Source: Pedobacter cryoconitis (lineage in GTDB: Bacteria > Bacteroidota > Bacteroidia > Sphingobacteriales > Sphingobacteriaceae). Taken from it: DNA of 64,000 nt. The number at the start of each line of letters is the position of its first letter. The first letter of the stretch is position 1. Shown one piece after another: positions 7,277-15,221 of this stretch. The position numbers and the translations under genes were made by a program. The notes beneath the pieces were generated by a model, which was given only the letters and a program-made list of their open reading frames with translations, did no database searches and was not told the DNA's origin. The DNA lies in assembly GCF_014200595.1 (NCBI RefSeq), contig NZ_JACHCG010000001.1, forward strand, positions 868,001 to 932,000, in the 5' to 3' direction.

Positions 7277-8659
7277 ATGAAGGAATTTGACGCAATAGTA
7301 ATCGGTGCAGGTCAGGCTGGCGTGCCCCTGGCTAAGAAATTAGCAAATGCAGGCTGGAAAACTGCATTGATAGAAAAAAGAATGGTTGGTGGTACTTGTA
7401 TCAATGATGGATGTACGCCAACTAAAGCTATGGTCGCTTCTGCCAGGCTAGCTTACCAGGCTGGCAGAAGTAAAGACCTCGGGATTGATATACCTGCTTA
7501 TGAGATAGACTTCAAAGCAATTATGGCCCGTAAAGCAGCTATTGTGACTCAATTCCGTGAAGGCTCAATTGCCGGAATCGAAAAAACGAAGAACCTGACC
7601 TTAATTTATGGGGAGGCTAAATTTCAGGATGACCATACTGTATATGTGAATGAAAGAGACGGTAATTTTGAGAATTATACAGCTAAACATATTTTCATTA
7701 ATACAGGGGCAAGTCCCCGGATACCCGATATAGAAGGGGTTAAAGCCATTAAATATCTCACTTCAACCACTATTCTTGAACTTAAAGAGGTTCCTGAGCA
7801 TCTGCTGATTGTTGGGGGAGGTTATATCGGGCTGGAATTCGGGCAGATGTTTAAGCGTTTTGGTTCCAAAATTACCATTATGGAACAAGGCGGACAGCTA
7901 ATGCCAAAAGAAGATAATGATGTTTGTGAAGTTATGAGCGAGATCTTCAAAGAAGAAGGAATGGAGGTTTTAACAGAAGCCAAAGTCGTGAAATTTGAAA
8001 CACTGGCTCATGATAAAATTAGGGCTACTCTAGTTTTAAAAGGTGAAAAAAAGACTATTACCTGTACACATGTACTGCTTGCATCAGGCAGGGCACCTCA
8101 AACAACAGCTTTAGGACTAGAAAATACGACTGTGGAATGTGATCCGCACGGATTTGTTAAAGTGAATGAATTTCTGGAAACTAAGGCACCAAATATATAC
8201 GCTTTAGGAGATGTAAAAGGCGGCCCGGCCTTTACACATATTTCATATAATGACTATATTGTAGTCACCAAAAATCTTTTGGAAGGAAGTAAAATGAGTA
8301 TTAAAGACCGTATGGTGCCCTATTGTATGTTTACTGACCCTCAATTAGGCCGGATTGGCATAACTGAAACACAGGCGGCTGCACAGGGACTCGATTACCT
8401 GGTTGCTAAAATTCCAATGCGAAATGTAGCCAGGGCAATTGAAAATGCTGAAACCAGGGGCTTTATGAAAGCTGTGGTTGATAAAACAACCAAACAGATA
8501 CTCGGTGCAACAATCATTGGTGAACAAGGGGGCGAGATTATGTCAATTTTGCAAATGGCGATGATGGGAAAGATCACTTATGAGGAGATAAGATTTACCA
8601 TTTTTGCACATCCTTTGTACGCTGAATCTCTCAATAATTTATTTATGTCACTCGCTTAA
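7277..8659 (+). CDS. FAD-dependent disulfide oxidoreductase (mercuric-reductase-like), candidate ergothioneine disulfide reductase
   Basis: 460 residues of the class I flavoprotein disulfide reductase family. The FAD-binding GAGQAG is at residues 10-15 and the redox pair C41-INDG-C46 lies in GGTCINDGCTPTK. A second Rossmann motif is GGGYIGLEFG, and the second FAD motif is IYALGDVKGGPAFTH. The C-terminal dimer domain has the His-Glu dyad H445/E450 in HPLYAE. There is no N-terminal HMA domain and no C-terminal cysteine pair, which MerA needs for Hg(II), so mercury reduction is unlikely. It lies between the EgtE-like lyase and the ABC ATPase, directly abutting the latter. I infer a role in keeping ergothioneine or a pathway intermediate reduced; the substrate is not shown by sequence. 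Confidence 0.82.
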   Translation: MKEFDAIVIGAGQAGVPLAKKLANAGWKTALIEKRMVGGTCINDGCTPTKAMVASARLAYQAGRSKDLGIDIPAYEIDFKAIMARKAAIVTQFREGSIAGIEKTKNLTLIYGEAKFQDDHTVYVNERDGNFENYTAKHIFINTGASPRIPDIEGVKAIKYLTSTTILELKEVPEHLLIVGGGYIGLEFGQMFKRFGSKITIMEQGGQLMPKEDNDVCEVMSEIFKEEGMEVLTEAKVVKFETLAHDKIRATLVLKGEKKTITCTHVLLASGRAPQTTALGLENTTVECDPHGFVKVNEFLETKAPNIYALGDVKGGPAFTHISYNDYIVVTKNLLEGSKMSIKDRMVPYCMFTDPQLGRIGITETQAAAQGLDYLVAKIPMRNVARAIENAETRGFMKAVVDKTTKQILGATIIGEQGGEIMSILQMAMMGKITYEEIRFTIFAHPLYAESLNNLFMSLA

Positions 8660-9547
8660 ATGATTAAAGCAGAAAACCTGGTCAGGAAATTTGGCACTTC
8701 AATGGCTGTTAATGATATCAGCTTTGAGGTAAAAGAAGGCGAAAACCTGATTTTATTAGGTACAAGCGGTTGCGGTAAAACAACTACATTGCGCATGATC
8801 AACAGGCTGATTGCACCAGATTCAGGAACTGTTTTTCTGGATGGGGTTGATATCAGTACCAGACAGCCAGAAGAATTAAGACGTGGAATAGGTTATGTAT
8901 TGCAAAATCATGGTCTTTTTCCACACTATACAGTCGCTGAAAACATTGCTATTGTCCCGCGATTACTGAAATGGAAAAATGAGGATATCCGTAAAAGAGC
9001 AGATGAATTATTTCATAAACTGAACCTTGATCCTGCTTTAGCTAGTAAATACCCGGCTGCTTTAAGCGGCGGACAGCAGCAGCGGGTTGGTCTGGCCAGA
9101 TCACTAATGGTGAACCCTCCGGTTTTGTTAATGGATGAGCCTTTTGGCGCATTGGATAATTTAACAAGAATTAGTATCCGTAAAGAGTTTAAGGCTTTGG
9201 ATGAATTGGTTAAAAAGACAGTGGTGATGGTTACACATGATGTACAGGAGGCTTTTGAAATGGGAGACCGGATTTGCCTGATGGACAAAGGCGTGATTAA
9301 ACAAATCGGAACACCAGAAGATTTACTTTTTCATCCCGCAAATAACTTTGTAGCTGATTTCTTTAAAGAGCAACGTTTGCAACTGGAATTGAAATCTGTG
9401 TTGATTGCTGAATTATTGCCGGGTTATTCAGATCAGAAGGTTACTGTTTGGGAAAGAATGGAGCAATTACTTCAGACCGGCAGTAAAGACAATTCAATGG
9501 ATATGGAAGATCTGATGCGTGCTTTTTCAGCTTATAAAAAACAATAA
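8660..9547 (+). CDS. ABC importer ATPase, OpuC/EgtV type
   Basis: 295 residues. Walker A is GTSGCGKTT (about residues 34-42), the signature is LSGGQQQRVGLARSL, Walker B is PVLLMDEPFGAL, and the switch histidine is in VMVTHDVQEA. The N-terminal half is typical of quaternary-amine importers (RKFGTSMAVNDISFEV), but there is no C-terminal CBS pair, only about 70 extra residues. The ATG follows the stop of the reductase gene without a spacer, and one base separates its stop from the permease ATG, so translation is probably coupled. It should energise uptake through the fused permease/binding protein. Substrate is inferred as ergothioneine, a trimethylated betaine, from the cluster; glycine betaine or choline cannot be ruled out. 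Confidence 0.85.
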   Translation: MIKAENLVRKFGTSMAVNDISFEVKEGENLILLGTSGCGKTTTLRMINRLIAPDSGTVFLDGVDISTRQPEELRRGIGYVLQNHGLFPHYTVAENIAIVPRLLKWKNEDIRKRADELFHKLNLDPALASKYPAALSGGQQQRVGLARSLMVNPPVLLMDEPFGALDNLTRISIRKEFKALDELVKKTVVMVTHDVQEAFEMGDRICLMDKGVIKQIGTPEDLLFHPANNFVADFFKEQRLQLELKSVLIAELLPGYSDQKVTVWERMEQLLQTGSKDNSMDMEDLMRAFSAYKKQ

Positions 9548-9548
9548 T

Positions 9549-11117
9549 ATGGAGCAGGCACAAAGTTTCTGGGATTTTGTCGGTCAGCAATCTGATAAAT
9601 TATGGAGCCAGACCTGGGCACACATAGGACTAACTTTGATTTCTTTAATCATTGCGATCCTGATTGCTGTTCCGGTAGGTATACTGATTACCAGGAAGCA
9701 AAAGCTATCTGGTATTGTATTAGGTTTAGCCGGTATCTTACAGACTATTCCAAGTATTGCGCTGCTTGGGGTATTGATTCCTTTTCTGGGCATTGGCCCG
9801 AAGCCAGCTATTCTTGCACTATTTCTTTATGCACTATTGCCGATTATCAGAAATACCTATACTGGGATTATGGAGGTAAACCCTGCGGTAGTTGAAGCAG
9901 CCAAAGGAATGGGAATGAGTAAATGGCAGATCCTGATGAAAGTTGAATTGCCATTGGCCTTTCCTGTGCTGATGGCCGGTATCCGGACAGCTACCGTAAT
10001 TAATGTTGGTGTAGCGACCTTGGCAGCCTATATTGCTGCGGGTGGTTTAGGAGAATTTATCTTCGGCGGTATCGCTTTAAATAACTCTAATATGATTCTG
10101 GCAGGGGCTATTCCTGCCGCTTTACTGGCAATTGTGCTGGATTTTTTATTGTCTCTCGTTCAAAAACTAAACTTGAAAAGTATTCGTATCTCTTACCTGG
10201 TACTTCCTTTTGCTTTGATTACACTGAGTTCTTTTTATTTATTGCCAACGCAAATTGGCGGAAAGATGTTAGGTGGCTTCACTCCTGAGTTTATGGGTAG
10301 AGAAGATGGGTATTTAGGACTGAAAAGAATCTATAAATTGGGAATTGAAACTGTAGTAATCAGTGATGCTGTAATGTATAAAGCTGCTTTTGAGAAAAAA
10401 TTAGACGTAATTAGTGGTTATAGTACCGATGGAAGGCTGAAAGCCTATGACCTGGTTATTCTGGAAGATGACAAGCATATCTTTCCTCCTTATTATGCTG
10501 CTCCGGTAGTGCGGCAGGAAGTGCTGGACCAGCATCCTGAGCTTGAAGGTGTCTTGAATCAGTTGTCGGGGTTTATTAATGATTCAACGATGATTGCGAT
10601 GAATTATAGAGTTGATCAGCTCAAAGAGACTCCTGAAAAGGTGGCCCTGGATTTTACCAAAGCACATCATTTATATAAGCCAGCCAGAACTGCCGGAAAA
10701 GGTACCATAAGAATAGGATCAAAGATATTTGGAGAGCAATATATCCTGGCTCAGATCTACAAAATACTGATTAAAGGGAATACAGATTTGGAAGTCGTGA
10801 CTAAAACAGGATTAGGGGGTACAAAAATATGTTTTGATGCACTGACTAATAATCAGATCGATTTTTATCCGGAGTATACAGGGACAGGTTTTTTAGTGCT
10901 GCTTAAACCAGACGAAAAAACTATAAATAAACTGACAGGAGATGTGGATGGCGTATATCGCTATGTCAGTGATGAATTTAAAAGTCAGTTCAATATTAAG
11001 TGGCTTAAGCCAATAGGCTTTAATAATGCCTATGCACTGATGATGAGAAGAGAACAGGCACAAAGTTTGCATATTAAAAGTATAACAAACTTAACCAACC
11101 ATCTAAACCAAAATTAA
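9549..11117 (+). CDS. Fused ABC permease and circularly permuted substrate-binding domain, EgtU/OpuC type
   Basis: 522 residues from ATG 9549; an upstream in-frame TTG overlaps the ATPase. Residues about 20-220 are a five- to six-helix permease with the EAA loop EAAKGMGMSKWQILMKVELP and a further helix near 222-240. The rest is an OpuAC/ProX-type binding domain in unusual order: lobe-2 elements come first (PEFMGREDGYLGLKRIY near residue 248, DGRLKAYDLVIL, FPPYYAAPVVRQEVL), and the normally N-terminal lobe-1 elements come last (IRIGSKIFGEQYIL near 387, TGLGGTKICFDAL, IDFYPEYTGTGF, FNNAYALMMRREQA). The domain stays tethered to the membrane after the last helix. Permease-binding protein fusion is known for EgtU and OpuC relatives; the order is discussed as a finding. 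Confidence 0.85.
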   Translation: MEQAQSFWDFVGQQSDKLWSQTWAHIGLTLISLIIAILIAVPVGILITRKQKLSGIVLGLAGILQTIPSIALLGVLIPFLGIGPKPAILALFLYALLPIIRNTYTGIMEVNPAVVEAAKGMGMSKWQILMKVELPLAFPVLMAGIRTATVINVGVATLAAYIAAGGLGEFIFGGIALNNSNMILAGAIPAALLAIVLDFLLSLVQKLNLKSIRISYLVLPFALITLSSFYLLPTQIGGKMLGGFTPEFMGREDGYLGLKRIYKLGIETVVISDAVMYKAAFEKKLDVISGYSTDGRLKAYDLVILEDDKHIFPPYYAAPVVRQEVLDQHPELEGVLNQLSGFINDSTMIAMNYRVDQLKETPEKVALDFTKAHHLYKPARTAGKGTIRIGSKIFGEQYILAQIYKILIKGNTDLEVVTKTGLGGTKICFDALTNNQIDFYPEYTGTGFLVLLKPDEKTINKLTGDVDGVYRYVSDEFKSQFNIKWLKPIGFNNAYALMMRREQAQSLHIKSITNLTNHLNQN

Positions 11118-11118
11118 T

Positions 11119-12267
11119 ATGTCACTTTGGGAGCAATACTCCGCAGTGAGGTCGCATAGCGTATTGGTATGTGACAAACTGCAAAAAGAAGACTACGTGG
11201 TACAGCCGGCGGAAGAGGTTAGCCCGCCTAAATGGCATCTCGGGCACACCACCTGGTTTTTTGAGACCTTTATTTTGATACCTCACGCTATTGCCTATCA
11301 ACCTTTTAATCCGGATTACAACTATGTTTTCAATAGTTATTATGAAAGTATAGGAGCAAGGGTGATTCGTACAGACAGAGGTAATTTAAGCCGTCCGACG
11401 GTAGATGAAATTTTCCATTATCGTGCTTATGTGGACGAGGCGATGGAGAAATTCCTGCTTTGCGGTGTCAGTAAGGGAATAGAAGAGCTTCTGATATTAG
11501 GCTTAAATCATGAACAGCAACATCAGGAGCTGTTATGGTATGATATCAAATATATACTGGGTCACAATCCTTTATTTCCGGCTTATGCTGCCGATAATAT
11601 AGAAAAGGGATTAACGCTGGCTGAACAAGGATGGGTAGAGTTCAAAGAAGGTGTTCATGAAGTTGGATACCAGGGAGACTCTTTTCATTTCGATAATGAG
11701 CTGGGCAGGCATAAAGTATATATTCAGAACTTCAGTATTTCAACCCGCCTGGTCAGTAATGCAGAATATGTGGAATTTATAAAGGCAGGAGGGTATCAGG
11801 ATTTTAGTTTATGGCATGCGCAAGGCTGGGACTGGGTAAATGAAAAACAGATCAATGCACCTTTATATTGGTATGAAATAGAAGGGCAATGGCATCGTTA
11901 TAGTTTATCCGGACTGGAAAGCTTAAAAATGAATTCGCCGGTTTCCAATATCAGTTACTATGAAGCTTCGGCTTATGCACAATGGAAAGGCATGCGTTTA
12001 CCAACGGAATTTGAATGGGAAGTAGCTTCTTCTTCATTTGAATGGGGTAAATTGTGGGAATGGACGGAGAGTGCATACCTGCCGTATCCGGGTTTCTCCA
12101 AAGCTGCCGGAGCACTGGGCGAGTATAATGGTAAATTTATGGTGAATCAGAAAGTATTGCGCGGAGCATCAATTGCTACTCCTGCAAATCACAGCAGAAA
12201 CACTTATAGAAACTTCTTTCACCCTGATATGCGCTGGATGTTCAGTGGTATCAGGCTTTCAAAATAA
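11119..12267 (+). CDS. egtB: Ergothioneine sulfoxide synthase EgtB
   Basis: 382 residues. The N-terminal DinB-like domain supplies the iron site: WHLGHTTWFFE with H43, and the HxxxHxE motif as H131, H135 and E137 in NHEQQHQELL. The C-terminal half is a formylglycine-generating-enzyme-like (FGE-sulfatase) fold: NAEYVEFIKAGGY, MNSPVSNISYYEASAYAQWK, GMRLPTEFEWEVA, LWEWTESAYLPYPGF, and the end segment FHPDMRWMFSGIRLSK. It should join hercynine to a cysteine donor with O2 at a non-haem iron. EgtA and EgtC are missing from the operon, so free cysteine rather than gamma-glutamylcysteine is the likely donor. The length is short compared with mycobacterial EgtB. It starts 1 base after the transporter gene stop. 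Confidence 0.93.
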   Translation: MSLWEQYSAVRSHSVLVCDKLQKEDYVVQPAEEVSPPKWHLGHTTWFFETFILIPHAIAYQPFNPDYNYVFNSYYESIGARVIRTDRGNLSRPTVDEIFHYRAYVDEAMEKFLLCGVSKGIEELLILGLNHEQQHQELLWYDIKYILGHNPLFPAYAADNIEKGLTLAEQGWVEFKEGVHEVGYQGDSFHFDNELGRHKVYIQNFSISTRLVSNAEYVEFIKAGGYQDFSLWHAQGWDWVNEKQINAPLYWYEIEGQWHRYSLSGLESLKMNSPVSNISYYEASAYAQWKGMRLPTEFEWEVASSSFEWGKLWEWTESAYLPYPGFSKAAGALGEYNGKFMVNQKVLRGASIATPANHSRNTYRNFFHPDMRWMFSGIRLSK

Positions 12268-12271
12268 TGAT

Positions 12272-13210
12272 ATGAATCAATTTTTAAAAGAGGTTCTACA
12301 TGACCTTAGTCAACCACAAAAAACTTTAAACGCTAAGTATTTTTACGATGGAAAGGGAGATAAACTTTTTCAGGAGATTATGAATTGTCCTGAATATTAC
12401 CCGACCAATTGTGAAAAGGAAATCTTCACAGAGCGGTTTAAAGACCTGGCAGTCACCTTGAAAAACGGGTTTAATACTTTCGATCTGGTCGAAATGGGGG
12501 CAGGGGATGCTACCAAGTCAAGTTATCTGCTTAAAGAACTGGTGGATACCAAAGTAGATTTTACTTATATGCCCATTGATATTTCTTCTACAATGATTGC
12601 GCATTTAGAACAGTCATTACCAGAGAAAATCAAAGGCCTCAAAGTAAAAGGCTTAAACGGAGAGTATTTTGATATGCTGGAAAAAGCGAATCATATCTCT
12701 TCCAGAAAGAAGGTGGTTATGCTCCTTGGAGGGAATATTGGAAATGAGACACCGGAAAATGCGATTGAATTTTGTCGTAAAATCCGTGCTGCACTACAAG
12801 AAGGAGATTTAGTGTTAATTGGTTTTGATTTGAAAAAGAACCCGCATACTATTCTTGCCGCTTATAATGATGCCGCGGGTTTTACGCGTGATTTTAACCT
12901 GAACCTGCTGCATCGGATAAATGATGAATTAGGTGGTGATTTTAAGGTATCTCAATTTCAGCATTATCCAAACTATGATCCGATAACTGGTGCTTGTAAA
13001 AGTTATCTGGTGAGTAAGAAAAATCAGAAAGTGAATATTGCTGATCAAACTTTTCAATTTCATGAAAATGAAGTCATTTATATGGAGATTTCCCAAAAGT
13101 ATAGTATACAGGAGATAGAGAATATGGCTAAAATATCGGGATTTAAAACTGTAACACATTTCTATGATCATAAGAAATGGTTTGTAGATACAGTTTGGCA
13201 ATGCGTATAA
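12272..13210 (+). CDS. egtD: L-histidine N-alpha-trimethyltransferase EgtD
   Basis: 312 residues from ATG 12272, four bases after egtB; the longer open frame upstream only overlaps egtB. The N-terminus (LSQPQKTLNAKYFYDGKGDK, then FQEIMNCPEYYPTNCE) is the standard EgtD opening. The SAM-binding region has FDLVEMGAGDATKSSYLL and MPIDISSTMIAHLE, followed by MLLGGNIGNETPENAIEF. The protein should methylate histidine three times to hercynine, the first pathway step and the most specific family marker of ergothioneine synthesis. It is the last gene of the operon and is followed by a hairpin terminator. Length is near the roughly 320 residues of characterised EgtD. Confidence 0.94.
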   Translation: MNQFLKEVLHDLSQPQKTLNAKYFYDGKGDKLFQEIMNCPEYYPTNCEKEIFTERFKDLAVTLKNGFNTFDLVEMGAGDATKSSYLLKELVDTKVDFTYMPIDISSTMIAHLEQSLPEKIKGLKVKGLNGEYFDMLEKANHISSRKKVVMLLGGNIGNETPENAIEFCRKIRAALQEGDLVLIGFDLKKNPHTILAAYNDAAGFTRDFNLNLLHRINDELGGDFKVSQFQHYPNYDPITGACKSYLVSKKNQKVNIADQTFQFHENEVIYMEISQKYSIQEIENMAKISGFKTVTHFYDHKKWFVDTVWQCV

Positions 13211-13241
13211 CCAGGTTGTAATCAGTATCCATTTATTCTTT

Positions 13242-13283
13242 AAAGGCTTAATTACTCTTAACAGGGTGGTTAAGCCTTTTTTA
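13242..13283 (+). terminator. Terminator of the ergothioneine operon
   Basis: Arms AAAGGCTTAA (13242-13251) and TTAAGCCTTT (13270-13279) enclose an 18-base loop and are followed by a T-rich tail to 13283. Confidence 0.7.
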
Positions 13284-13329
13284 TTGTCAGTTTTTTGTCT
13301 GGGTATCAGCTTAATGTCACTTTGTATTC

Positions 13330-13366
13330 TTTGATAGGGATATCGGGAAATTCCGATATACATTTG
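13330..13366 (+). promoter_or_regulatory. Promoter and palindromic operator of the ArsR-OYE operon
   Basis: TACATTTG at 13359-13366 is a -7 element 4 bases before the arsR ATG, and TTTG lies at 13330-13333. The palindrome ATATCGG-GAAATT-CCGATAT occupies 13340-13359, between the two elements and touching the -7 box, which is where a repressor would block polymerase. It is probably bound by the ArsR protein encoded next. The very short leader suggests a leaderless or nearly leaderless mRNA. Confidence 0.65.
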
Positions 13367-13370
13367 TAGT

Positions 13371-13670
13371 ATGGATCAGGTAGAGGTATTTAAAGCGTTG
13401 TCGAATAAGACAAGATTAATGATTTTACAATGGCTGAAAGAGCCTGAATTACATTTTCCTCCACAAGACCGGGATATAAAAGAGGTGGGTGTTTGCGTGG
13501 GTCAGATACAATGCAAAGCGCAGTTGACGCAATCTACAATTTCTGAATATCTGTCTATTCTGCAAAGAAGCGGATTGATCGAATCAACCCGGATCGGACA
13601 ATGGACATATTATAAAAGGAATGAGACGGCCTGCCTCGAACTTAAACAATTAATAGAAACTTCAATATAA
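13371..13670 (+). CDS. ArsR-family winged-helix repressor with cysteine sensor candidates
   Basis: 99 residues. The start FKALSNKTRLMILQWL is the standard ArsR dimer helix; the recognition helix region is AQLTQSTISEYLSILQRSGL and the wing is TRIGQWTYYKRN. Cysteines are C42, C48 and C88; the pair in GVCVGQIQC lies just before the recognition helices, where ArsR proteins often bind a metal or react with thiol-modifying compounds. It lies directly behind a palindromic operator and 10 bases before an Old Yellow Enzyme gene, an arrangement analogous to NemR/NemA electrophile control in enterobacteria though with a different repressor family. The inducer is not known. Confidence 0.85.
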   Translation: MDQVEVFKALSNKTRLMILQWLKEPELHFPPQDRDIKEVGVCVGQIQCKAQLTQSTISEYLSILQRSGLIESTRIGQWTYYKRNETACLELKQLIETSI

Positions 13671-13680
13671 TTAAATAGCT

Positions 13681-14781
13681 ATGAATACAGACAGTCTGTT
13701 CCAGCCCTTTAAGCTGAAAACATTGAACATGAAAAATAGATTGGTGATGGCACCAATGACACGGGCATTCTCGCCAAATGGCATACCAACAGCAGATGTA
13801 GCTGATTATTACCGTAAAAGAGCAGCTGGTGATGTTGGTTTGATTTTATCAGAAGGTACGGTGATTGACCGTCTTTCTTCGGCAAGCGATCCGAGTATTC
13901 CTCATTTTTATGGAGAAAAAGCATTGGCAGGATGGGATAAAGTAATTAAAGATGTGCATACAGCTGGAGGTCAGATGGGACCTCAGATCTGGCATATGGG
14001 CATACAGGCTGACCATAAATCTGGCTGGGTTCCTTCTGTAGAATTTGAAGGACCATCAGGATTTGTAAATCCTGGACAGCAAAAAGGTAAAGCAATGACC
14101 GAAAGCGATATTGCTGATGCGATTTTATCTTACGGACGTGCGGCAGCTGATGCTAAAAGACTAGGTTACGATACTGTAGAAATACACGGTGCACATGGTT
14201 ATTTAATTGACCAGTTTTTCTGGGACCAGCTGAACCACCGTACCGATAATTATGGCGGTAAGACAATTGCTGAAAGAAGCCGTTTTGCGGTAGAGGTAGT
14301 TAAAGAAGTACGCAGACAGGTTGGTAATGATTTTGCGGTCATCCTTCGTTTATCGCAATGGAAACCACAAGATTATAATTATAAACTTGCGGCTAACCCG
14401 ACAGAAATGGATAGCTGGTTAAATCCTATCGTAGATGCTGGTGTCGATATTTTGCATTGCTCACAACGTCGTTTCTGGGAGCCTGAGTTTGAAGGTTCAG
14501 ACTTAAACTTTGCGGGATGGGCTAAGAAGATTACTGGTGCTGCTACGATTACTGTAGGATCGGTAGGTTTGAATGGAGATTTTACTGCTGCTTTTGCTGG
14601 TGAGTCTTCGCAACCTAGTTCTCTGGATGAATTGGTTGGAAGATTGGATCGTGGTGATTTTGACTTAGTTGCTGTTGGAAGACCACTTTTAGCTGATCCA
14701 AATTGGGTGCAAAAGATTCGTGATCACCGTGAAGATGAGTTAAAAGGGTTTACTGCTGCGGCACTTGCTGAGCTGGTTTAA
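13681..14781 (+). CDS. Old Yellow Enzyme family NADH:flavin oxidoreductase (NemA-like)
   Basis: 366 residues forming an FMN-binding TIM barrel. Signatures are NRLVMAPMTRAFSPNG at the N-terminus, GPQIWHMGIQAD, EIHGAHGYLIDQFFWDQLNH, RTDNYGG, and near the C-terminus TITVGSVGL and FDLVAVGRPLLADPNWVQKI, which bind the FMN phosphate. Enzymes of this group reduce activated C=C bonds, nitrate esters or N-ethylmaleimide with NAD(P)H in the cytoplasm. It is second in an operon after arsR and 7 bases before a small unknown gene. The physiological substrate cannot be told from sequence; removal of reactive electrophiles is likely given the repressor. Confidence 0.9.
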   Translation: MNTDSLFQPFKLKTLNMKNRLVMAPMTRAFSPNGIPTADVADYYRKRAAGDVGLILSEGTVIDRLSSASDPSIPHFYGEKALAGWDKVIKDVHTAGGQMGPQIWHMGIQADHKSGWVPSVEFEGPSGFVNPGQQKGKAMTESDIADAILSYGRAAADAKRLGYDTVEIHGAHGYLIDQFFWDQLNHRTDNYGGKTIAERSRFAVEVVKEVRRQVGNDFAVILRLSQWKPQDYNYKLAANPTEMDSWLNPIVDAGVDILHCSQRRFWEPEFEGSDLNFAGWAKKITGAATITVGSVGLNGDFTAAFAGESSQPSSLDELVGRLDRGDFDLVAVGRPLLADPNWVQKIRDHREDELKGFTAAALAELV

Positions 14782-14788
14782 ATAGTAT

Positions 14789-15139
14789 ATGCTATCTACT
14801 ATAAAATTAAAGATTTCACCTGTTCAGGAGGTTCCTGTTCAGGTGGATTCTGCCTTGATTCTTCAAACTATTCAATTGCATGCAGCTCAGGTTGCTTATA
14901 TGCTTCAAGCTTATCATGCACGTGAAAAGGTAAGCAGGGTAACAGTTGTTCCTGATAGTATATCCAATAATGCAGAGCTTACCACATTGAAGCTTCAGTA
15001 TGTATTAGAAGAGTTTAGTGCATGTAGTGCGATTGATACCTTACAACAAGAAAAGATGACCGTAACTGTTCATCTGGATGAAAAGGCAGGGGAACTGGAA
15101 TTAACCGGGGAGTACTGGCCGGAACGGGATCCGGATTAG
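14789..15139 (+). CDS. Conserved-looking small protein, function unknown
   Basis: 116 residues, not recognised. No signal peptide or membrane segment. The N-terminal third is beta-rich with valines (KISPVQEVPVQVD), the middle is helical (TIQLHAAQVAYMLQAYHARE), and the end is acidic, finishing WPERDPD. A single cysteine lies in FSACSAI. It begins 7 bases after the flavin oxidoreductase stop and is followed by a strong terminator, so it is the last gene of the ArsR-OYE operon and may assist that enzyme. No function is claimed. Confidence 0.6.
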   Translation: MLSTIKLKISPVQEVPVQVDSALILQTIQLHAAQVAYMLQAYHAREKVSRVTVVPDSISNNAELTTLKLQYVLEEFSACSAIDTLQQEKMTVTVHLDEKAGELELTGEYWPERDPD

Positions 15140-15161
15140 CTTTTATAAAATTATTGTATAT

Positions 15162-15201
15162 AAAAAAAGCAGGTGTCCATTGGAGACACCTGCTTTTTTT
15201 T
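15162..15201. terminator. Bidirectional terminator
   Basis: Arms AGCAGGTGTC (15168-15177) and GACACCTGCT (15185-15194), with an A-run on the left and a T-run on the right, serve both the plus-strand operon and the convergent OmpA gene. Confidence 0.85.
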
Positions 15202-15221
15202 ATTGATTTAAACTGTTCTGA

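Noticed and set aside
12929..13363. 144-aa minus-strand ORF over the egtD end, terminator and ArsR operator
   Set aside because: It crosses a terminator and a promoter, is AT-biased in composition, and lacks family features; shadow of egtD.
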